A DNA stretch of 64,000 bases, from contig NZ_CP172558.1 of the NCBI RefSeq assembly GCF_046530675.1, positions 558,001 through 622,000 of the forward strand, read 5' to 3'. Under the pieces are notes generated by a model. It was given only the letters and a program-made list of their open reading frames with translations, searched no databases and was not told where the DNA came from. The position numbers were made by a program, and so were the translations under genes. The stretch comes from Chitinibacter sp046530675. Its GTDB lineage: Bacteria > Pseudomonadota > Gammaproteobacteria > Burkholderiales > Chitinibacteraceae. This document shows, piece by piece, positions 24,332 to 33,606 of the stretch (the first letter of the stretch is position 1; each line of letters opens with the position of its first letter).

Positions 24332-25897
24332 TCAATGATCGGTTAAGGCCTGCCGGATTTCTTCGATTTTCGGCAGGCACCGGAAAAATGCATCGACGAC
24401 CTTCGGATCAAAGTGCTTACCAGTGCCTTCGCGTATCGTATCGAGCACCTTGTCACGCGGCCAGGGGTCTTTGTAACAGCGGGAGTGCGCCAGCGCATCA
24501 TACACATCTGCCAGCGCAATAATTCGTCCGGCAATATGGATTTCTTCGCCCTTGAGTTTGCGCGGATAACCCGACCCGTCCCATTTTTCATGATGTTCGT
24601 GGGCAATCGTTGCGGCCATTTTCAGAATACGTGGTTTGGATTCACGCAACATTTCATAACCAAGCCGGGCATGGGTATCCATCACGGCACGTTCATCACC
24701 ATTGAGCGGCCCCGGTTTGTTCAGTACCAGATCGGGAATCCCGACTTTGCCGATGTCGTGCAAAGGGCTCGCTGAGCGGATAATTTGTGCCTCTTCTTCG
24801 CCCAGCCCCAGCTCAAGCGCCAGCACATATGAAAACTCGGCCATCCGGTGAATATGCTTGCCGGTATCCTTGGAGCGGTTTTCGATGACTTCGGAGAGCT
24901 GATAAATGATGCTACGCTGGGTGTCTTCGATTTCCCGGTTCAGCATCAGGTTTTCATAGGCAATCGACACATTTTTGCAAAACAGGTCGATCAAATTCGC
25001 ATCAGGATGTGAGAGTGCGACCGGGCCATCAATGATCAGCAAATTAATCGGGCCATGCGGGGACAGGAAAAAACCGACAAAATGATCACTGGCATAAATA
25101 CTTTGCTGCTTGGCAATCGCCTCATCAATCGATCCTTGCAAACGGCTTAGCTCGGTTTGCCCCAGTTTTTGACCGCAATACTGGCTATATCCGCCAGTGG
25201 CGTACATGACGGTGACATCATCTTCATGACTTAAGGCCGTCATGCCGCCGTTGACGACCAGATATAAGGCGTCCTGCTCGAAAAACAGCAGCGATTGCAG
25301 TTGTTCGAGGACCCCCTGAGCGAACTGCTGGATCGATTGCAGACGGAAAATATTGGTCGTGGCATCGACGACCTTGATCAGGCCACGGCGGTTGGCGTCC
25401 AGCTGGGCGCGCTGGTGCTCGATCAGCATGATGTCACGGTACGAGCGCAATGTGCCCAGCACCGAGGTATATAACTTGTCGCGCGTTAGTTCGGTTTTAG
25501 CCTTGTAATCATTGATGTCGTAGTTTTCAATTACCTGACGTTCCGGTGCAACGCCGGGCTGGCCGGTACGCAAGATAATCCGGGTATGGTGATTATTGAG
25601 CGTCTCACGGATTTCGCGCGCCACTGTCAAACCGGCGTCTTCGGTTTCCATCACGACATCCAGCAGCACCAGCGCAATATCATCGCGTGAAGCCAGCAAG
25701 GCAATGGCTTCTTTACCCGAATAACACGACATGATATTGAGCGGCCGCTGCAAAAAATCGATATTGGACAGCGCCAGTTTGGTTACATGGTGAATATCGG
25801 GCTCGTCATCGACGACCAGCACGTTCCAGGGCTCCACCTTGCTGATCGTCTCATCCTGCGTATCATCGGTCAGCCAGTCATCATCTAACACATTCAT
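24332..25897 (-). CDS. Response regulator REC-DUF3369-HD-GYP, cyclic-di-GMP phosphodiesterase
   Basis: The 521-residue protein has a receiver domain (25-150) with phosphoacceptor D80 in LVLLDVVME, a central GAF-like DUF3369 domain (about 165-320) and an HD-GYP domain with HDIGKVG and the GSGYPRKL motif. HD-GYP proteins hydrolyse cyclic-di-GMP, so phosphorylation by an unlinked histidine kinase probably controls local c-di-GMP turnover. A good GGGGGG ribosome-binding site precedes the ATG. It is the third c-di-GMP-type or PAS-type signalling gene in 18 kb, and it is divergent from hslU. Confidence 0.92.
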   Translation of the reverse strand: MNVLDDDWLTDDTQDETISKVEPWNVLVVDDEPDIHHVTKLALSNIDFLQRPLNIMSCYSGKEAIALLASRDDIALVLLDVVMETEDAGLTVAREIRETLNNHHTRIILRTGQPGVAPERQVIENYDINDYKAKTELTRDKLYTSVLGTLRSYRDIMLIEHQRAQLDANRRGLIKVVDATTNIFRLQSIQQFAQGVLEQLQSLLFFEQDALYLVVNGGMTALSHEDDVTVMYATGGYSQYCGQKLGQTELSRLQGSIDEAIAKQQSIYASDHFVGFFLSPHGPINLLIIDGPVALSHPDANLIDLFCKNVSIAYENLMLNREIEDTQRSIIYQLSEVIENRSKDTGKHIHRMAEFSYVLALELGLGEEEAQIIRSASPLHDIGKVGIPDLVLNKPGPLNGDERAVMDTHARLGYEMLRESKPRILKMAATIAHEHHEKWDGSGYPRKLKGEEIHIAGRIIALADVYDALAHSRCYKDPWPRDKVLDTIREGTGKHFDPKVVDAFFRCLPKIEEIRQALTDH

Positions 25898-26092
25898 ATT
25901 TTCCCCCCGAACAGGTCCGAGCTGCGCACTGAATTCTGAGCTGCATCAGCATCGTTCGTACCAGTGTAGAACGCACCCTACGCTTTTGCTTGCGGCTTTA
26001 ATCGTCCGGCACAAGCCAAATCGGGGATAGCTTCACTTTAAAAATCCGGCTTTGCCCCGATCTGAGCCTTATCTGTTTTCAAGGAATACGCC

Positions 26093-27421
26093 ATGACGCA
26101 AATGACGCCGCAGGAAATCGTTCACGAACTCGACAAACACATTGTCGGCCAGGCCTCAGCCAAGAAAGCCGTAGCGATTGCCTTGCGCAACCGCTGGCGT
26201 CGCCAGCAGGTAGCCGAGCCGCTGCGCCATGAAATCACACCAAAAAATATCCTGATGATAGGTCCGACCGGCGTTGGAAAAACCGAAATCGCCCGCCGGC
26301 TGGCCAAGCTGGCCGACGCGCCCTTCATCAAGGTCGAGGCGACCAAATTCACTGAAGTCGGCTACGTGGGTAAAGATGTGGACAGCATCATCCGTGATCT
26401 GATGGAAATCGCGATCAAACAGGTGCGTGATGTGGCGATTAGCCGTAATCGCGTGCGTGCCGAATACGCCGCCGAGAACCGCATTCTGGATGTCCTGCTA
26501 CCACCACCGGCGGGCAACAATAATTACGGCAGCGTCAATAATGAAGACCCAATGTCGGAAACGCGGCAGAAATTCAGAAAAATGCTGCGCGAGGGCAAAT
26601 TTGACGACAAGGAAATCGACATCGAAGTCGCCGCCGCAGCGCCGACGATGGAAGTATTCGGACCACCGGGTATGGAAGACTTTTCCAGCCAGATCCAGCA
26701 AATGTTCAAAGGCGCGATGGGCGGCAAAACCAAAACACAAAAAATGAAAGTGGCCGATGCGCTGAAACATCTGATCGAGGAAGAAGCCGCCAAGCTCGTT
26801 AACGAAGACGACGCCAAAGCCGAGGCGCTCAAGGCGGTCGAGCAAAACGGCATTGTGTTTATTGACGAGATAGACAAAGTCACGACGCGATCAGAAGGCA
26901 GTGGTGGCGAAGTATCACGCCAGGGCGTACAGCGCGACTTGCTGCCATTAGTCGAAGGCACGACGGTTAGTACCAAATACGGCATGGTCAAAACCGACCA
27001 TATCCTGTTTATCGCCAGCGGCGCATTCCATCTGGCCAAACCGTCTGATTTGATTCCCGAGCTGCAAGGGCGCTTCCCGATTCGCGTCGAACTCGATTCG
27101 CTGACCGTTGACGATTTTGCGACCATTCTGACCGGCACCGATGCATGTCTTGCCAAGCAATATCAGGCCTTGCTGGCGACCGAAGAGATCGAGGTAAGTT
27201 TTACCGATGACGGGATTAAGGAAATGGCGCAAATGGCGTGGTCGGTGAACGAAAGCACCGAAAACATCGGCGCGCGCCGTCTTTACACGATTATGGAGCG
27301 TTTGCTCGAAGACATTTCATTTGATGCCAAACGCGGAACGATAGCGGTTGACGCGAACTTCGTTCAGGACAAACTGGGCGGGTTGGCAGGTAACGAAGAC
27401 CTAGCGCGTTACATGCTGTAA
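26093..27421 (+). CDS. hslU: ATP-dependent protease ATPase subunit HslU
   Basis: The 442-residue AAA+ unfoldase has Walker A GPTGVGKTE, the pore motif GYVGKD, Walker B IVFIDEIDKV, an I-domain (about 110-240), sensor 2 (NIGARRLYT) and a C-terminal LARYML tail that inserts into HslV. HslU unfolds substrates for the HslV peptidase in the cytoplasm. AAGGAATACGCC precedes the ATG. In most proteobacteria hslV lies just upstream in the same operon; here the upstream gene is a divergent response regulator, and no HslV-like frame occurs in the window. Confidence 0.97.
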   Translation: MTQMTPQEIVHELDKHIVGQASAKKAVAIALRNRWRRQQVAEPLRHEITPKNILMIGPTGVGKTEIARRLAKLADAPFIKVEATKFTEVGYVGKDVDSIIRDLMEIAIKQVRDVAISRNRVRAEYAAENRILDVLLPPPAGNNNYGSVNNEDPMSETRQKFRKMLREGKFDDKEIDIEVAAAAPTMEVFGPPGMEDFSSQIQQMFKGAMGGKTKTQKMKVADALKHLIEEEAAKLVNEDDAKAEALKAVEQNGIVFIDEIDKVTTRSEGSGGEVSRQGVQRDLLPLVEGTTVSTKYGMVKTDHILFIASGAFHLAKPSDLIPELQGRFPIRVELDSLTVDDFATILTGTDACLAKQYQALLATEEIEVSFTDDGIKEMAQMAWSVNESTENIGARRLYTIMERLLEDISFDAKRGTIAVDANFVQDKLGGLAGNEDLARYML

Positions 27422-27427
27422 GACCAA

Positions 27428-27476
27428 TGGTATTGCTCTGTAGCCATTATTAAAAAAGGCCTACAGAGCAATACCC
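27428..27476. repeat. 49-bp palindromic repeat, copy 6 (strong hairpin)
   Basis: GGTATTGCTCTGTAG (27429-27443) and CTACAGAGCAATACC (27461-27475) form a perfect 15-bp stem around a 17-nt AT-rich loop. The unit is 49 bp counting the outer T and the final C. It lies between the convergent hslU and outer-membrane-protein genes, starting 7 bp after the hslU stop, and probably terminates both. Confidence 0.87.
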
Positions 27477-27477
27477 G

Positions 27478-28455
27478 TCAGAAACTGCACGCCAGACTGA
27501 TCCCGAAACCGTCTACATTCTGCCCAAACATATAGCGTCCCAAGAGCCGGGTTCGGGTAATGAAGCTGGTGTAGGCCGTCGAGTCAAACTCGATCCCGGC
27601 GCCCAGTGTCGACAGATAATCAAAGCCCAAAGCCCCGGCCTGATCACCGTAATAGCGCGAATGCGAGAACTCAAGCACATAGCGCAATGGCCGCGAGAAA
27701 ACGGTCAATCCGGTCGGTGCACGATAGCGAGTCCATAAATTGGCCGTTTGCGAATCAGCCTCGCCATCGATGCTATTGCCGTTGGCAAACCCTTGCAGAT
27801 GAACCGCCGAATAGCGTAGCTCCAGGTCGTATTCGAACTCGGGCGAAACATATTCGTAATCGACCATCAGCGCACCGCCCAGACCGAGCGCATTCATACT
27901 GCCGCCGTCGGCAAAATTGAGCTCCCGGTCGGTTTGGCGCTCTATCCACCAGTTAGCCAGCTTCAAATCACTGGCGACCTTGCCAAGTGAAAAAGTAAAA
28001 ATCGGCCGAACCACCCAGTTCTCGCTAATTGGAAAATCCCAACCTATGCCACCCGAGCCGGACACTGTCGTCCATTTCAGTGGAATTTTGCGCTCATCGG
28101 TACCATCAGTTGCGACAAAAGTCGGATCATAGCGGCTATAAGCCACCGCGCCCTCCAGATAAAGCGGCGTCTCCTTGCTGATCGTCGCGCCACCACCGAG
28201 CTGGCTCATCGCCAAGGTTTCTTTGTCGTTGCCCGATCCCTGAATCGACAGATTGCTACTGGCCAGATCAATAATCACCGAGTACGACATCAAGGCCAGC
28301 ACCCCATCGGCGCGCTTTTGAATCGCCGAAGTATTCAGGTCAAAAGTTTTCGCTGAATCTTTGTCACGCAGTTGAAGAATGCCCGCAGCCTGCGTTACAG
28401 AAGCCAGCACTAGCATCAGAACACCCGGTAAAACAGTTTGGTATGTCAACATCAT
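27478..28455 (-). CDS. Predicted outer-membrane beta-barrel protein
   Basis: The ~325-residue protein starts with a signal peptide (MMLTYQTVLPGVLMLVLASVTQAAG). The rest alternates short amphipathic strands (LYLEGAVAYSRYDPTF, WVVRPIFTFSLGKV, EFEYDLELRYSAVHLQGF) and ends with phenylalanine (SLACSF), the usual barrel-assembly signal. It resembles the autotransporter-type or Solitary-outer-membrane barrel class, but I cannot name a family. The frame is open to 28638, but the signal peptide indicates the later ATG. It is divergent from nrdD, and the NrdR boxes lie in the gap. Confidence 0.68.
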   Translation of the reverse strand: MMLTYQTVLPGVLMLVLASVTQAAGILQLRDKDSAKTFDLNTSAIQKRADGVLALMSYSVIIDLASSNLSIQGSGNDKETLAMSQLGGGATISKETPLYLEGAVAYSRYDPTFVATDGTDERKIPLKWTTVSGSGGIGWDFPISENWVVRPIFTFSLGKVASDLKLANWWIERQTDRELNFADGGSMNALGLGGALMVDYEYVSPEFEYDLELRYSAVHLQGFANGNSIDGEADSQTANLWTRYRAPTGLTVFSRPLRYVLEFSHSRYYGDQAGALGFDYLSTLGAGIEFDSTAYTSFITRTRLLGRYMFGQNVDGFGISLACSF

Positions 28456-28600
28456 CAGAACTCGGTAGATGGTTTTAGCAGGCAGAGCATAACACCACAC
28501 AAGGCCCTGTTTTCCGTTTGCTGACGTAATCAGCCGCGATTGCGCTTTATATGCTACAGGCCGCCAGAGCGTTACCGTCAGAATTTGATCCCGATCAAAA

Positions 28601-28648
28601 ACAGCATATTTTGTGAATTCAAAAAACAAATAACACAATATATTGTGT
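28601..28648 (+). promoter_or_regulatory. Tandem NrdR boxes upstream of nrdD
   Basis: ACACAATATATTGTGT (28633-28648) is a perfect palindrome matching the NrdR-box consensus. A weaker match, ACAGCATATTTTGTGA (28601-28616), lies exactly 32 bp (three helical turns) upstream, the classical NrdR pair spacing. NrdR represses ribonucleotide reductase genes when dATP is high. The boxes lie 64 bp before the nrdD start. Confidence 0.85.
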
Positions 28649-28711
28649 TTCTAAATAGAAAAAACACCGCCAGAACACCTCAAACTGAATACCACTAAAG
28701 GACTGGAGACA

Positions 28712-30952
28712 ATGCTCAAAGTCATCAAACGCGACGGAGCCAAGGCCGCTTATGACAGCAGCAAAATTTACGAGGCCTGCCGCCGTGCCGCCGTCGTTGC
28801 ACACCACCCCGAGCCGGATGCGCTAGCCGAACGCATCACCGAGCAGGTCGAAGACGAATGCCGCAAGCTGACCAGCGCCACTGCCAATCATGTGGCCAAG
28901 CTGCTCGATATTCCAACCATCCAGCAACTGGTCGAAGACGCGCTGATGCACGACTACCCCGAAGTCGCGCGGATTTACATCGAATACCGGCACGATCGCG
29001 ACCGCATCCGCGAACAAGGCTCGGCCTTGCACGCCAAGCTGATGGGGCTGGTCAACAAGACCGACATCGACGCAACGACCGAAAATGCCAATAAAGACGC
29101 CAATGTTTTTCCGGTCATGCGCGATCTGATGGCCGGCATTGTCTCGAAGCAGTTTGCCAGCACCTTTCTGCCCAAAGACATTCTGAATGCGCATAACAGC
29201 GGCGACATTCATTTTCACGACCTCGATTATTCGCCCTTTCTGCCGTTTACCAATTGTTGCCTCGTTGATCTAAAAGGCATGCTGCGTGATGGTTTCCGGC
29301 TGGGTAACGCCAAAATCGAAAGCCCGAAATCAGTCGGCGTCGCTTGCGCCGTGACGGCACAAATCATCGCGCAAGTCGCCAGCCATCAATACGGTGGAAC
29401 GACGATTCCGAATATCGACCAGACGCTCGCGCCGTATGTGCTCAAATCGTACGAGAAAAACCTCGCCGTCGCTGCCGAATACCAAATTGCCGACGCTGAA
29501 CGCTACGCGCGCGAACGCACCGAAAAAGAAGCCTACGACGGCATCCAGGCGTGCGAATACGAAATCAACACGCTGTTCAGCTCGAACGGCCAGCAACCGT
29601 TTGTGACTTTCTCGTTCGGCATGGGCACATCGTGGGCCGAGCGCATCATCCAGCAAGCGATATTGCGTGTGCGGATTCGCGGACTGGGCAAGGAAGGCAC
29701 GACACCGGTCTTTCCGAAACTGGTTTTCTTCATCGACGAAGGCATCAACCTCAAACCGACCGACCCGAATTACGACATCAAACAACTCGCGCTCGAATGC
29801 ACATCCAAACGCATGTACCCCGACATCATTTCGGCCAAACTCAACCGCCGGATCACCGGCTCCAGCATTCCCGTTTCACCGATGGGCTGCCGCAGCTTCC
29901 TGCCGGCGTGGCGAGATGAAAATGGTAATGAAGTGCTCGACGGGCGCAATAATCTGGGCGTCGTCAGCCTGAATCTACCGCGCATCGCGATCGAGGCCGC
30001 TGGCGATACCGCGCGTTTTAATGAGTTGCTGCAACAAAGACTTGAGTTGTGTTTTCGTGCGCTGATGGTTCGCATCGAACGACTCAAGGGCGTCAAAGCC
30101 AATGTCGCGCCAATTTTGTATACCGAAGGCGCTTTTGGCCTCCGGCTGCAGCCGCAGGACGAGATCATCAGGCTGTTTGAAAACGGCCGCAGCTCGATCT
30201 CGCTCGGCTACATCGGCCTGCATGAAGTCGGCGTACTGCTCTTTTGCAAGCGGGCGGGCCAGCATCCGGCCGAACATGCGGCAGCGCAGGCTTTTTTGAA
30301 ACAGATCGTTGCGACCATGGCCGAAGCCACACAGCGCTGGAAAGCCGAGACCGGCTTTGGTTTTTCGCTGTACTCGACACCGAGCGAATCGCTATGCCAC
30401 CGTTTTTGCAAACTCGACGAAGCGCGCTTTGGCCAGATTTCCGGCGTGAACGCATTGTTTACGAAGGGCTATTACACCAATTCATTCCATCTGGACGTAC
30501 AACACAAGGTCAATCCATTCGAAAAGATAGCCTTTGAAACCGGCTACGCCGAGCTGGCGACCGGCGGACATATCAGCTACGTCGAGCTGCCGAATATGAA
30601 ACACAATCTGCTGGCGCTGGAACGAATCTGGGATTACGCCATCGAGCATGTCCCGTATTTCGGCAGCAATACGCCGGTTGATGCCTGCGGCTTATGCGGT
30701 TTCATGGGCGAAACGCTCGCCACGGCCAAGGGTTTCACCTGCCCCGAATGCGGTAACGATGACAGCGCGACACTATCGGTCACCCGCCGTGTCTGCGGCT
30801 ATCTCGGCAGCCCGAATGCCCGGCCATTTAACGCCGGCAAGCAAAAAGAAGTGATGCGGCGGGTGAAGCATTACGCGAAGCATGGGTATATGCCTGAACC
30901 CCAATATCAAAAAGAGCTGAACGGCAATACCCTTAATATGAAACCTGATTAG
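28712..30952 (+). CDS. nrdD: Anaerobic ribonucleoside-triphosphate reductase, class III
   Basis: The 746-residue glycyl-radical enzyme reduces ribonucleoside triphosphates to deoxyribonucleotides without oxygen. It has an N-terminal ATP-cone (about 1-95), a catalytic barrel with conserved cysteines, a zinc site formed by CGLCG and CPECG (about 667-685), and the glycyl-radical motif RVCGYLG (693-699). After the usual end near RRVKH there is an extra tail from residue 725, encoded by a 49-bp palindromic repeat read in frame. ACTGGAGAC precedes the ATG. It is followed by nrdG, its activase, and preceded by NrdR boxes. Confidence 0.96.
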   Translation: MLKVIKRDGAKAAYDSSKIYEACRRAAVVAHHPEPDALAERITEQVEDECRKLTSATANHVAKLLDIPTIQQLVEDALMHDYPEVARIYIEYRHDRDRIREQGSALHAKLMGLVNKTDIDATTENANKDANVFPVMRDLMAGIVSKQFASTFLPKDILNAHNSGDIHFHDLDYSPFLPFTNCCLVDLKGMLRDGFRLGNAKIESPKSVGVACAVTAQIIAQVASHQYGGTTIPNIDQTLAPYVLKSYEKNLAVAAEYQIADAERYARERTEKEAYDGIQACEYEINTLFSSNGQQPFVTFSFGMGTSWAERIIQQAILRVRIRGLGKEGTTPVFPKLVFFIDEGINLKPTDPNYDIKQLALECTSKRMYPDIISAKLNRRITGSSIPVSPMGCRSFLPAWRDENGNEVLDGRNNLGVVSLNLPRIAIEAAGDTARFNELLQQRLELCFRALMVRIERLKGVKANVAPILYTEGAFGLRLQPQDEIIRLFENGRSSISLGYIGLHEVGVLLFCKRAGQHPAEHAAAQAFLKQIVATMAEATQRWKAETGFGFSLYSTPSESLCHRFCKLDEARFGQISGVNALFTKGYYTNSFHLDVQHKVNPFEKIAFETGYAELATGGHISYVELPNMKHNLLALERIWDYAIEHVPYFGSNTPVDACGLCGFMGETLATAKGFTCPECGNDDSATLSVTRRVCGYLGSPNARPFNAGKQKEVMRRVKHYAKHGYMPEPQYQKELNGNTLNMKPD
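30884..30932. repeat. 49-bp palindromic repeat, copy 7, inside nrdD
   Basis: It begins GGGTATATGCC and ends GGCAATACCC, 49 bp. It starts exactly at codon 725 of nrdD and codes for the residues GYMPEPQYQKELNGNT, after which five codons remain before the stop. Position, length and arms match the intergenic copies. Confidence 0.78.
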
Positions 30953-31013
30953 AGAACCACTTCAGCACCCCTCATTCGTCATTCCGGCGATACTGGTTTG
31001 AACTGCGCTCTAG

Positions 31014-31054
31014 GTACCGGCGTTTGCCTTTAGGCACACAGAGTGCGCCGGTAC
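31014..31054. repeat. Inverted repeat between nrdD and nrdG
   Basis: GTACCGGCG (31014-31022) and CGCCGGTAC (31046-31054) are perfect 9-bp arms with an inner TGCCT/AGGCA pair. It lies in the 140-bp gap before the nrdG start and resembles common GC-rich intergenic repeats. It is unlike the 49-bp family. Confidence 0.5.
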
Positions 31055-31092
31055 GACGATTTGCTGAGATAGTTACCGAATCAGGATATGAA

Positions 31093-31551
31093 ATGAACTA
31101 CGACCGCTATTACACGCACGATCTGGTCAACGGCCCCGGCATCCGCGTGACGCTGTTTGTTACCGGCTGCCTGCACGCCTGCGAAGGCTGCTACAACCGC
31201 TCGACCTGGGATAGAAAATCGGGCTCGCCATTTACACCAGCAGTACAGCAAGCGCTGCTAGCCGCCTGCGAAAATCACGACGGACTCAGTCTCTCCGGCG
31301 GCGACCCGCTCCATCCGGCCAACCGCGCCGACATCCTCACGCTATGCCGCGAATTCAAGCAACGCTATCCGGACAAAAACATCTGGCTATGGACGGGTTA
31401 TTTATACGAGGAAATACGGGAGCTTGAGGTGTTTGACTATGTGGATGTGGTGATTGACGGGAAATACGAAAAGGAAAACCCCACCACTTTGCCATGGCGG
31501 GGATCGGGGAATCAGCGGGTGATTGAGTTTAGAAAAACCGCTGGCTTATAA
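31093..31551 (+). CDS. nrdG: Anaerobic ribonucleotide reductase-activating protein
   Basis: The 152-residue radical-SAM activase installs the glycyl radical on NrdD. The [4Fe-4S] ligands are in CLHACEGCYN (CX3CX2C), preceded by NGPGIRVTLFVTG, with LSGGDPL and an NIWLWTGY segment typical of NrdG. The ATG at 31093 follows CAGGAT; an open frame to 31024 comes from the repeat in the gap. Its pairing with nrdD implies growth or survival without oxygen. Confidence 0.95.
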   Translation: MNYDRYYTHDLVNGPGIRVTLFVTGCLHACEGCYNRSTWDRKSGSPFTPAVQQALLAACENHDGLSLSGGDPLHPANRADILTLCREFKQRYPDKNIWLWTGYLYEEIRELEVFDYVDVVIDGKYEKENPTTLPWRGSGNQRVIEFRKTAGL

Positions 31552-31630
31552 CCTGCGGCTCTCGCTCGGTAAATCCTCGATAAATTAATATAAGCTTCCG
31601 GTATTGCTTCGCTCATTCAGAATGCCGGGG

Positions 31631-33361
31631 CTATGGATTGCGCTTTTTACTCAGCAAATAACTGTTGATTCTGCTCAATCTGGGGTCGTTCTGCACTTGA
31701 GCCAGCTTGAGCAAAGAAGGACCGATTGCATCAGGTGCGCTGGCGAAAATCTGCGCCAGCAAGCGGAGCGATTCCTCATCCTGCCCAGCGTATGCTAAAT
31801 AAATCGCATGCCTAAAAGCCACTTCGGTATAAGGGCGGTATTGCATCAGTCCTGAAGTGAGTTGTAGTTTCCACTCCAGATCCCGATCAGAATAATCAAG
31901 CTGATAAAGAAATTGAAGATCACTCCGATCAGATAACACCGGATTAGCGCGAAAGCTCGATAACTGCACCATATTTTCTTTGGCCTGCGCTACGTTCTGC
32001 GGTCTCTGGGAATGAATTGCTAAAGTTGCATACTGACCAAGGACAAATATGCATAAAATCAAAGCTACGGCAGGAGCAAAACCAAATAGCAGTATTTTAG
32101 CGCTTTTGCTGGGCTGTATCATTATCTGGCTAGAGTCCATCAGCGTCAGCAACAGAACAAACAACAATAAGAACTGTGCATACCACAGCGGATACTCCAG
32201 CAGACTATGAATACTCATCACACCGATTGCCGCAAAAGCAAACAGCCATTCTGACGTTTTTTCTGTTTTACGCCATTGCCGGATCAGCAAACCGATGATG
32301 ACCAACATAACCAGACCCGCTCCAATGCCCACTTCTGCCAGCAAATGCAAAACCAGATTATGTGCATGCGTAAACAGCTCCGCACCATATTGATTTTTGA
32401 AAACAAAAGGAAAAATCTCCGATTGTTCGAAACTCCAGCGCGCGTAGCCACCCACGCCGAGGCCAAACCAAGGGTGGCTGCCAAATGCAACCCAAGCTTT
32501 TTGCCATTCGACCCAGCGCAGACCCAGCGTGGGTTCACTTACTATCCTTTGCAGCGCAGAATTGCCTTGCATAAAAGGCAGATAGGAGGCGAGCAACTGA
32601 CCAGCCAGCGCAATAGAGCAAAAAATGAGTAAGGCTCGTGCCATTATGCGCGTAGCAGCTTGGCGGTAAAAAAACAAGCCTAGCGCAAAAGCAAACAAGG
32701 TATACAGCAAAATACTGCGCGAAGCAGCTAGCGCCAGCGTCAGCGCAATACTGAAACTGATCAGGTAAAATGGCAGGCGGGTGATTTTGTTTTCGCTGAA
32801 TAAATATACACTGGCAATTGCCCCCAAGAACAGATAATCGCCCAGCTGATTTCTCTGGCATAAAGTTCCTGTTGGTTGTGTGCCACTACCATAAATGGGT
32901 AGCCAGTTTGAAATGCTGTTAGCCCAGTAATTATATGTGTCAACTTGCCCAGCAATTTGCAGCAATACAAAAGGTAATTGTAATAGCGCGCCAAAACACA
33001 ACCCAATAGCAAGCCCAGTGAATAAGCGGGTATGGTCTGCTTTTTCGCAATTGGCAATCACAATGGACAATAGCGATGCAACCAGCAGGTAAAAACAAGA
33101 AATCAGCATATCCGCTATATAAGCGGGCTGATTGACCTTGAATGTAATCAAGCACAATAAAAACAAAGCCAGCAGGGCAGGAACAATCAGCGGAATGCGC
33201 AGTCTGGGTTGCCGCAGCATGGTCGAGCTTAGAAACAAAACCATTCCCAGTGCCAGAATAAGTGCACTGCTTTCTGACACCCAACTAGCCGAAGGCCGAT
33301 AAGCCCAGGCTATAACAAAAGGAAAAAAAGCCAGGATCAGGGTAGCAAGGGGTAGCGGCAT
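31631..33361 (-). CDS. PglL-like O-oligosaccharyltransferase (pilin glycosylation)
   Basis: The 576-residue inner-membrane protein has about 11-12 membrane segments, the Wzy_C/PglL periplasmic motif ELFTHAHNLVLHLLAEVG, and the HSLLEYPLWYAQFLL segment characteristic of the PglL/PilO class. A C-terminal soluble ~150-residue region looks TPR-like (YAGQDEESLRLLAQIF). PglL transfers lipid-linked glycans to serines of pilins and other periplasmic proteins. It lies two genes downstream of the pilin on the same strand, which supports that role. The ATG at 33361, preceded by TTGGAT, was preferred over an open frame to 33496. Confidence 0.82.
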   Translation of the reverse strand: MPLPLATLILAFFPFVIAWAYRPSASWVSESSALILALGMVLFLSSTMLRQPRLRIPLIVPALLALFLLCLITFKVNQPAYIADMLISCFYLLVASLLSIVIANCEKADHTRLFTGLAIGLCFGALLQLPFVLLQIAGQVDTYNYWANSISNWLPIYGSGTQPTGTLCQRNQLGDYLFLGAIASVYLFSENKITRLPFYLISFSIALTLALAASRSILLYTLFAFALGLFFYRQAATRIMARALLIFCSIALAGQLLASYLPFMQGNSALQRIVSEPTLGLRWVEWQKAWVAFGSHPWFGLGVGGYARWSFEQSEIFPFVFKNQYGAELFTHAHNLVLHLLAEVGIGAGLVMLVIIGLLIRQWRKTEKTSEWLFAFAAIGVMSIHSLLEYPLWYAQFLLLFVLLLTLMDSSQIMIQPSKSAKILLFGFAPAVALILCIFVLGQYATLAIHSQRPQNVAQAKENMVQLSSFRANPVLSDRSDLQFLYQLDYSDRDLEWKLQLTSGLMQYRPYTEVAFRHAIYLAYAGQDEESLRLLAQIFASAPDAIGPSLLKLAQVQNDPRLSRINSYLLSKKRNP

Positions 33362-33606
33362 ATTTAATCCAAAAAATAAAAAACCCGCACAAGGCGGAGT
33401 ATGAGTTGATGCGAATAAAATTTTATTGTTTAGAGCGGTATTTAGTACCCACCCACGACCCAAGTACATTGCGTACTTTATAATAACAAGTATCACTGAT
33501 TAATTGATTGTTTGCAGCATAACACAGGCAGCCCCACTGACATCGTCAATACCCGCGCAGCAGTAGCCGAAACAACAATCTCCAAATCTACGCCTTTATG
33601 TAGATT

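Noticed and set aside
31599..31630. CCGGTATT/AATGCCGG hairpin after nrdG.
   Set aside because: It resembles the repeat family at one end but lacks ATACCC at the right distance; it may be a simple terminator-like hairpin.
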